Origin: CAZADA01 sp964568975
GTDB lineage: Bacteria; Pseudomonadota; Alphaproteobacteria; Caulobacterales; Maricaulaceae
Assembly (NCBI GenBank): GCA_964568975.1
Contig: CAZMSO010000010.1
Location: 17,345-81,344, forward strand
Length of the DNA: 64,000 nt
Reading direction: 5' to 3'
Below the pieces are notes generated by a model. The model was not told where the DNA came from. It saw only the letters and a list, made by a program, of their open reading frames with translations, and did no database searches. This document shows positions 58,921 through 64,000 of the stretch, one piece after another. The position numbers and the translations under genes were made by a program. The first letter of the stretch is position 1. Every line of letters begins with the position of its first letter.

Positions 58921-59661
58921 TCAATCGACGAGTTGGTAGCTGACGGTGGTCACGACACGCACGCGCTTGAAGATCTGATCGGATTCCGCAACGCCGGGGA
59001 TCTCATCGCGTCCAAGGATCACAAACACGCCCTGGCGCGCGTCACGGATGGAACCGAGATTAGCGCCGGCGTCTTCAGCGAATTTCTCCGCCGCTGCGCG
59101 GGCTTCACGCGTGGCTTCCTCAATCATGTCGGGTTTGATGTCGTTGAGGCGCGTAAACGCGTAGCTGGGGCCTTGCCAGCCGGTAATCACCACGCCTTGG
59201 CGCAGCAACGCGCCGAGCTCGCGGCTGACGGACGCCACGCGGTCGACATTCGCGGAGCGGACATTCACCGGCTGATTGACTAAGAACCGGCCGCCCGTCG
59301 GGCGGTTGTCCCCATAGGCGTAAGCGAGGCGATCCTCCAATTGGAGCCGGCCAAGGCTGATTTCGGCCTCGTCAAAGCCTTCGCCCGTCAAAAATGTCCG
59401 CACGGTCGCGACATCTGCGTCGAGCTTTTCTTGAACCGCCGTCAGATCATCGCCGCTGGCGGAAATGGTGATGGGCCACACCGCCAAATCCGCAATGACA
59501 TCGCGCTGCGCCAAGCCTTTGACCGTGACCCGACGATCGGCGGTGCGCGCATCAACAATCGCTTCCGCGAGGAAGCCCGCGCCGAGCGTGAATCCCACGG
59601 CCAAAAGAAACAAACCGCCAAGGCCGGCCCACACGCCCACGCCGCCGTCACCGCGTCCCAT
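58921..59661 (-). CDS. SIMPL-domain (DUF541) periplasmic protein
   Basis: The 246-aa protein has one N-terminal membrane helix or signal (about 9-35) and a SIMPL domain (VTVKGLAQRDVIADLAVWPITISASG...FLVNQPVNVRSANVDRV...REARAAAEKFAEDAG). SIMPL proteins are envelope proteins of poorly known role, linked in some bacteria to oxidative stress. It starts 82 bases after ggt on the same strand, and the H1-like gene follows after 115 bases. Confidence 0.88.
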   Translation of the reverse strand: MGRGDGGVGVWAGLGGLFLLAVGFTLGAGFLAEAIVDARTADRRVTVKGLAQRDVIADLAVWPITISASGDDLTAVQEKLDADVATVRTFLTGEGFDEAEISLGRLQLEDRLAYAYGDNRPTGGRFLVNQPVNVRSANVDRVASVSRELGALLRQGVVITGWQGPSYAFTRLNDIKPDMIEEATREARAAAEKFAEDAGANLGSIRDARQGVFVILGRDEIPGVAESDQIFKRVRVVTTVSYQLVD

Positions 59662-59743
59662 CGCACCGATCTCCCACTCGCGACGCTGCGCTGCGCCACC
59701 GTCACGCGCGCGCCTTTGGTGTCAAAGCCACACGGCCTGCGCG

Positions 59744-61597
59744 CTAATACCCGCCGGCGGCCCCGTCTTTGCGCATTTCTGACGCCGCGTGGTAAACGCC
59801 GGTTTGCGGGTCGCGCCAAATTGCTTGATAGCCGCCGAATCCGCCGTCGCCGTCCCGCACGACATGCCCGCGCGCTTCAAGGCCCGCGCGCGCGGCGGCG
59901 GGGATGCCGCTCTCGACATAAATGACGCCGACACCCTCGGCGGCGGCGTCCGTCGGTTCTGAGGAGCCGTCATGGCGCCAGCGCGCGGCGTCGCCCGCTT
60001 CTTGGACGTTCATGCCAAAGTCGATGATGTTGGTGATGATCTGCACATGGCCTTGGGGCTGCATCCCACCGCCCATCAAGCCGAAGCTCATCCACGGCGC
60101 GCCGTCCTTGGTGATGAAGGCCGGTATGATTGTGTGGAAGGGCCGCTTGCCGGGGGCATAGACGTTGGCGTGGCCGTCCGTGAGGGAGAACAGCTCGCCG
60201 CGGTTTTGCAGCATGAAGCCCAAGCCGTCCGGCACGAGCCCCGTGCCCATGCCGCGATAATTCGATTGGATCAGCGACACCATCATGCCGTTCGCGTCCG
60301 CGACCGTGAGATAGGTCGTGTCGCCATCCTCAAGGGCGGCGGGATCGCCGGCCGCGATCGTCGTCATGGCGTGGTCCGCCGCGATCAGCGCGCGCCGGGC
60401 GTCGGCGTAGGCGTCGCTCACCAGGGCCGCAGTCGGCGGATCATAATAGTCAGGGTCTGCGTAGAACTTCGCGCGGTCTTCAAAGGCCAGGCGTTTGGCC
60501 TCCACCATGACATGGAGCGCCTGCGCGGAGGCGAAGCCCATGGCCGCGAGGTCATAGCCTTCAAGGATTTGCAGCATTTGCAGCGCGGCGATCCCCTGAC
60601 CGTTGGGCGGCAGCTCCCATACGTCATAGCCGCGGTAATTCACCGACACCGGCTCGACCCATGTGGAGGTGTGGGCGGCCATGTCCTCAGCGGTGATGAA
60701 CCCGCCGACGCGCGCCATATAGGCCTCAAGGACCTCCGCCAGCTCGCCGCCGTAAAACGCTTTGCGCCCGCCGCGTTTGGCCAGGCGGCGGTAGGTTTTT
60801 GCGAGGTCGCGATTGCGGAAAAGCTCCCCTTCCACGGGGGCGCGGTCTCCGGGGAAGTAAGTCGCTTTAGCGTTCTCAAACTCCGGCAGCGTCCCGTCTT
60901 CGGCGCGGCGGGTGAAGAGCGCGTGGCTGCGGCCCCAATAATAGGCGATGAGCTGCGTGAGGGGAAAACCCTCCTCGGCATACGTGATGGCCGGCTTCAG
61001 CACTTTGCGCATCGGCAGCTTTCCGAAGCGGTCATGCAGCTCGAACCAGCCGTCGACAGCGCCTGGGATGGTCACGGAGATGGGATCGCTGGGGTGGATG
61101 CGCCCGGCCCACGGGCCCTCATTGGCGGCGGCGCGGCGGCGCACCTCCTCCAGGCTCAAGCCTTGGGGCGAGCGGCCGGAGGCGTTTAAGCCGTGGAGTG
61201 TTTTCGTCTCGGGATCCCAGACAATGGCGAACAAATCCCCGCCAATGCCGTTGCCCGTCGGCTCCATAAGACCGAGGGCGGCGTTGGCGGCGATGGCGGC
61301 GTCCACCGCGCCGCCGCCTTGTTTGAGAATGTCCAGCGCGATTTGGGTCGCCAGCGGATGGGCGGTCGCGGCCGCGCCGCGGGGCGCGATAACGGGCGAG
61401 CGGCTGGCGAAGAAGGCGCCGCTGATACGGTCGCCGGGCGCGGGATCAGCGGGCGCGGCGGCGGCGAAGTCCGTCATGGCGAGGAGGCTCGTCAAAGCGC
61501 CCGCGGCCGCACGCAGCGCCGGCGGCCACCGCCACAAGCGGGCGCGGGCGGACGGGGCGGAGGCGGGGCCGACGCGGCGACGGGCGAAGGTGAGCAT
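59744..61597 (-). CDS. ggt: Gamma-glutamyltransferase
   Basis: GGT cleaves gamma-glutamyl bonds of glutathione in the periplasm. The 617-aa precursor has a signal region (about 15-45), N-terminal ATQIALDILKQGGGAVDAAIA and LMEPTGNGIGGD. The autoprocessing site is DGDTTYLTVAD, where the second Thr starts the small subunit, followed by SLIQSNYRGMGTG and FGLMGGGMQPQGHVQ. ATG 61597 is used; the frame to 61639 lacks support. It is flanked by SIMPL and AsmA genes on the same strand. Confidence 0.93.
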   Translation of the reverse strand: MLTFARRRVGPASAPSARARLWRWPPALRAAAGALTSLLAMTDFAAAAPADPAPGDRISGAFFASRSPVIAPRGAAATAHPLATQIALDILKQGGGAVDAAIAANAALGLMEPTGNGIGGDLFAIVWDPETKTLHGLNASGRSPQGLSLEEVRRRAAANEGPWAGRIHPSDPISVTIPGAVDGWFELHDRFGKLPMRKVLKPAITYAEEGFPLTQLIAYYWGRSHALFTRRAEDGTLPEFENAKATYFPGDRAPVEGELFRNRDLAKTYRRLAKRGGRKAFYGGELAEVLEAYMARVGGFITAEDMAAHTSTWVEPVSVNYRGYDVWELPPNGQGIAALQMLQILEGYDLAAMGFASAQALHVMVEAKRLAFEDRAKFYADPDYYDPPTAALVSDAYADARRALIAADHAMTTIAAGDPAALEDGDTTYLTVADANGMMVSLIQSNYRGMGTGLVPDGLGFMLQNRGELFSLTDGHANVYAPGKRPFHTIIPAFITKDGAPWMSFGLMGGGMQPQGHVQIITNIIDFGMNVQEAGDAARWRHDGSSEPTDAAAEGVGVIYVESGIPAAARAGLEARGHVVRDGDGGFGGYQAIWRDPQTGVYHAASEMRKDGAAGGY

Positions 61598-61696
61598 GAC
61601 CGTGAAGCAAGCACAATCGCTCACACCACGCCAGTGCAAACGCCGTTGGCGGCGCGGTCCATCGGACGCGCGTGTGTCCGCTGTAGCGGCGCGAGG

Positions 61697-63733
61697 TCAG
61701 TCGCGCTTGCGCCCGCCGCCGAGGATGGATTTCAGCGCGTCCGTGGCGGCGCCGCCCAGTTCGTCGCCGAGTTCATCCGCCAGACGCCCGCCCACTTCTT
61801 CATCAATGAGGTCGTCAAGCTCGTCGCGGGCGAAGGCGCTGACCAAGCCTTGCGCCCGCTCACGATCAAGGCCTGTGGCCACATCGCTCCAAGGACCGGA
61901 AATGCGGATCGGCACGGGAATGTCGGCTAAATCGTTGCGGGGCGCAGCGACGAGGCGCGGCTCCAGCAACAGATCCACAGTTTGCTCGCCGAGATTCACC
62001 TCACCGCCGCCCTCCATTACCACAACAGGGTTGGTGAGGCTGAGATTGGTGGTTGTCGCCACGCCGTCTGCGATGGCGAAGGTTCCCGTCAGCTCCGCAA
62101 AGTCGGTGGTTTGGCGCTGGCCGAATCCCCGCACCGACGGCAGACGGCCGTCGAGCACGTCTTCAATCGCCTTCGCGGTTTCATTCAGATTGACGCCGCG
62201 GATCTCACCGTCAGTGAACGCGAATGCGCCCTCGCCAGCGAGGCTGTTCATCAGCGACGCCATGGTGCGGGCGTCGCCGCTGGCGGTCAGCCGCAAATCA
62301 GCGCGGCCCTCGACACGGCCAAAATTCGCCGCGTCCGCGAGGAGCGGGCCGCCCTGGACGCCGTCGAGCGTGAGATCAACGCCCAGCCGCGGCGCCCCGG
62401 CGCTGGAGGCGGTGACGGCGCCGCTGACCACGCCCTCATAGGCGTCGAGATTTTCCAAGGTCGCCGTCATGCGCCCGCCCGCAATGTCGAGGGCCACCGC
62501 GCCCGCGCCGAACGCGACCTCGCCGAACCGCACGCCGTCCACCGTGAGATCGAAGTCCACATCCGCAAGAGCGAGCGCCGTGAGATCAATAGGATCGTCC
62601 GTCCATGGCGGGATAGCGTCGGGCGCCTCGTCGCCGCCCGGACCGCTCGCCGCTTGCGCGTCGGACGGCGCGGCGGGGGCGTAGGGGGTGACGTCCAGCG
62701 TGTTTAAGTCCAACCGCCCGACAATCGCCGGTTTTGCGCCGGCGAGATCAAGACGCACATCGCCGGCGCCGCGCAGCTCGTCAAAGCTCAGCTCAGCGTT
62801 CTCAAACGCGGCGCGTTGATTGGCGAAGACGACGCGTCCCTTGATGTCCAGACGCTCGAAGGTCGTGGTCCCCTCGACGGCGCTCGGCGGCAGCTCCGCT
62901 TGCGCGAGCGCCGCCAGCCGCCGCAGCGACGGGACCGTCAGCGCCACGTCGCCCGCAAACGCCGGCTCCTCACTTTCTGCAAACGCGCCCTCAGCGGAAA
63001 ACGTGACAAGATCGCTTTCCAGGCGGATGTCGGCCGGCGTCTCTTCGCCGTCGAAGAAGCGCTTCAACGTGTCCAGCCGCACGGCCAAGCGCATCGGCGC
63101 CTCATCGAACGCAAACGACCCGTCGACGCGAAACGGCGCGTCTAAGGCCGGCATCGCCACCGCGACGTTGATGGCGGTGACGGCGTGGTCTGCGCCCGCG
63201 GCGGCGTCGCGATAAGTCGCTGCGCCGTCGACCACGCGCACATCGCCAAGCGCGACATTCAGCGGCAGCGAACCCGGCGTGCGGGTGAACGGCGCCGCCG
63301 CGCCATAGCGCGTGCGCGGCGCAGCCGCGGCCTCCGCCTCCGGCGCGTCGAACGTCCAGTTGTTCGTCCCGTCGGCTTTCGCCTCCAGGCGCACACGCGG
63401 ACGCACCAGCACCAGCTCCTGCACCTCGACATTGCGGCCAAGCAAGGGCAACAGCGCGACGCCGACTTTAAGTTCTTCAAGCTCTGCGAACGGCTCATCG
63501 CCAAAGCCGTCGGCGTTGGCCACGCGCACGCCTTGGATCGTGGCGCCGAGCCGGGGCACGGCGGTGATTTTAATGTCGCCGTCGATAAGGACGTCCCGAC
63601 CGAGAGCCTCGCGGCCCTGGGTGGCGACGATGTCGCGCACGGTGTCGCTGGGGATGAGCATGGGCGCGGCGATGACAGCGACGACGAGCAACGCCGCGAC
63701 TGTGAGCAGAGTCATAAGCAAGGCGCGAAGCAT
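61697..63733 (-). CDS. AsmA-family envelope protein
   Basis: The 678-aa protein has an N-terminal anchor helix (about 4-25). The AsmA N-terminal domain follows (DIVATQGREALGRDVLIDGDIKITAVPRLGATIQGVRVANADGF), with a C-terminal AsmA_2-type region (GEGAFAFTDGEIRGVNLNETAKAIEDVL). The family is related to TamB, and its members are thought to move lipid across the periplasm. It ends with a Gly/Lys-rich tail (LGGGRKRD). Start ATG 63733. The 215 bases upstream hold its promoter and the leader of the divergent tRNA gene. Confidence 0.9.
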   Translation of the reverse strand: MLRALLMTLLTVAALLVVAVIAAPMLIPSDTVRDIVATQGREALGRDVLIDGDIKITAVPRLGATIQGVRVANADGFGDEPFAELEELKVGVALLPLLGRNVEVQELVLVRPRVRLEAKADGTNNWTFDAPEAEAAAAPRTRYGAAAPFTRTPGSLPLNVALGDVRVVDGAATYRDAAAGADHAVTAINVAVAMPALDAPFRVDGSFAFDEAPMRLAVRLDTLKRFFDGEETPADIRLESDLVTFSAEGAFAESEEPAFAGDVALTVPSLRRLAALAQAELPPSAVEGTTTFERLDIKGRVVFANQRAAFENAELSFDELRGAGDVRLDLAGAKPAIVGRLDLNTLDVTPYAPAAPSDAQAASGPGGDEAPDAIPPWTDDPIDLTALALADVDFDLTVDGVRFGEVAFGAGAVALDIAGGRMTATLENLDAYEGVVSGAVTASSAGAPRLGVDLTLDGVQGGPLLADAANFGRVEGRADLRLTASGDARTMASLMNSLAGEGAFAFTDGEIRGVNLNETAKAIEDVLDGRLPSVRGFGQRQTTDFAELTGTFAIADGVATTTNLSLTNPVVVMEGGGEVNLGEQTVDLLLEPRLVAAPRNDLADIPVPIRISGPWSDVATGLDRERAQGLVSAFARDELDDLIDEEVGGRLADELGDELGGAATDALKSILGGGRKRD

Positions 63734-63848
63734 AAGATCACCTGTCGTGCGCGGCGCGGCGGAGCGCGACTGCGTGGCGGGGTTTAGTCGTCATGTCATA
63801 GCAGAGGCGCGCGCCTGCAAGCGTGACAGATGTTTAAATTCATCCTCG

Positions 63849-63884
63849 CCCTGGCGCCATCGCGGACTCCCTTGCGCGCCAGGG
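63849..63884. repeat. 9-bp inverted repeat in the asmA-tRNA region
   Basis: CCCTGGCGC (63849-63857) and GCGCCAGGG (63876-63884) are perfect complements separated by 18 bases, 65 bases before tRNA-His. There is no T-run. It may be an operator, or chance in GC-rich DNA. Confidence 0.3.
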
Positions 63885-63948
63885 CCGGCCTATGTCATGG
63901 CTCACGATCGCGGACGAGGCGGCGTCGTCTCGGCTGCGTGGAGGGTGC

Positions 63949-64000
63949 GCCGCCTTAGCTCAGTTGGTTAGAGCGCTAGATTGTGGATCTAGAGGTCCCC
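63949..64000 (+). tRNA. tRNA-His (GTG), 5' part, cut by the window edge
   Basis: Read from a 7-base acceptor arm GCCGCCT, then TA, D-arm GCTC-AGTTGGTTA-GAGC, G26, anticodon stem CTAGA/TCTAG and loop TTGTGGA (anticodon GTG, His), and the start of the variable loop. The T-arm and 3' acceptor lie beyond 64000. The base before position 1 is C, so no G-1 is encoded, as reported for tRNA-His in a group of alphaproteobacteria including Caulobacter. Confidence 0.9.

Overview
The window is GC-rich chromosomal DNA from an alphaproteobacterium that carries a bacteriochlorophyll-a photosynthesis gene cluster. The lineage call rests on the type-II reaction centre genes (pufLM, puhA), PpsR/PpaA-type regulators, ALA synthase (the Shemin route), and a tRNA-His that seems to lack an encoded G-1. 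The only Mg-protoporphyrin ester cyclase seen is the oxygen-dependent AcsF. No LH2 (puc), pufC or pufX is present. This fits an aerobic anoxygenic phototroph, but the genus cannot be named from sequence alone. The record is a scaffold with four 100-N gaps. Each gap is flanked by an identical duplicated end (55, 55, 9 and 17 bp).

Positions 1-36.6 kb hold the photosynthesis cluster. Reading left to right: two small membrane ORFs; crtC (-); crtE-crtF-bchCXYZ-pufBALM (+), ending in a strong intrinsic terminator; idi (-); then a long minus-strand superoperon whose transcriptional order is bchF-bchN-bchB-bchH-bchL-bchM-lhaA-puhA-puhB-puhC-orf-acsF-puhE-hemA. Divergent from bchF lie the regulators ppaA/aerR and ppsR (+), then bchG, a second PucC-family gene, bchP, a small membrane ORF, and a c-type cytochrome (-). 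Together these genes make ALA, insert Mg (BchH only; bchI and bchD are not here), methylate and cyclise the ring, reduce it twice (BchLNB, BchXYZ), add and reduce the tail (BchG, BchP), and assemble RC-LH1. TGT-N12-ACA operators of the PpsR type lie before crtE/crtC, bchC and bchG, and a degenerate pair lies between bchF and ppaA.

Positions 36.9-41.2 kb hold a tight three-gene operon of unknown function: a three-TM protein, a 644-aa helical protein with recurring Asn-Pro motifs, and a lipoprotein. It is the best candidate here for an undescribed system. Positions 41.5-49.4 kb carry an NhaC-type antiporter, a small exported molybdopterin-oxidoreductase-like lipoprotein, and a 3-hydroxybutyrate-oligomer hydrolase / TonB-dependent receptor / AraC regulator locus. 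That locus has a pair of 17-bp direct repeats at 20-bp pitch that look like the AraC operator.

Positions 49.5-64 kb hold envelope and housekeeping genes: tamB-tamA, an exported adenosine deaminase, an exported Ppx/GppA-like ASKHA protein, a four-cysteine domain fused to a histone-H1-like Ala/Lys tail, a SIMPL protein, gamma-glutamyltransferase, an AsmA protein, and the 5' part of tRNA-His at the right edge. No insertion sequence, phage gene, rRNA or CRISPR array was seen.
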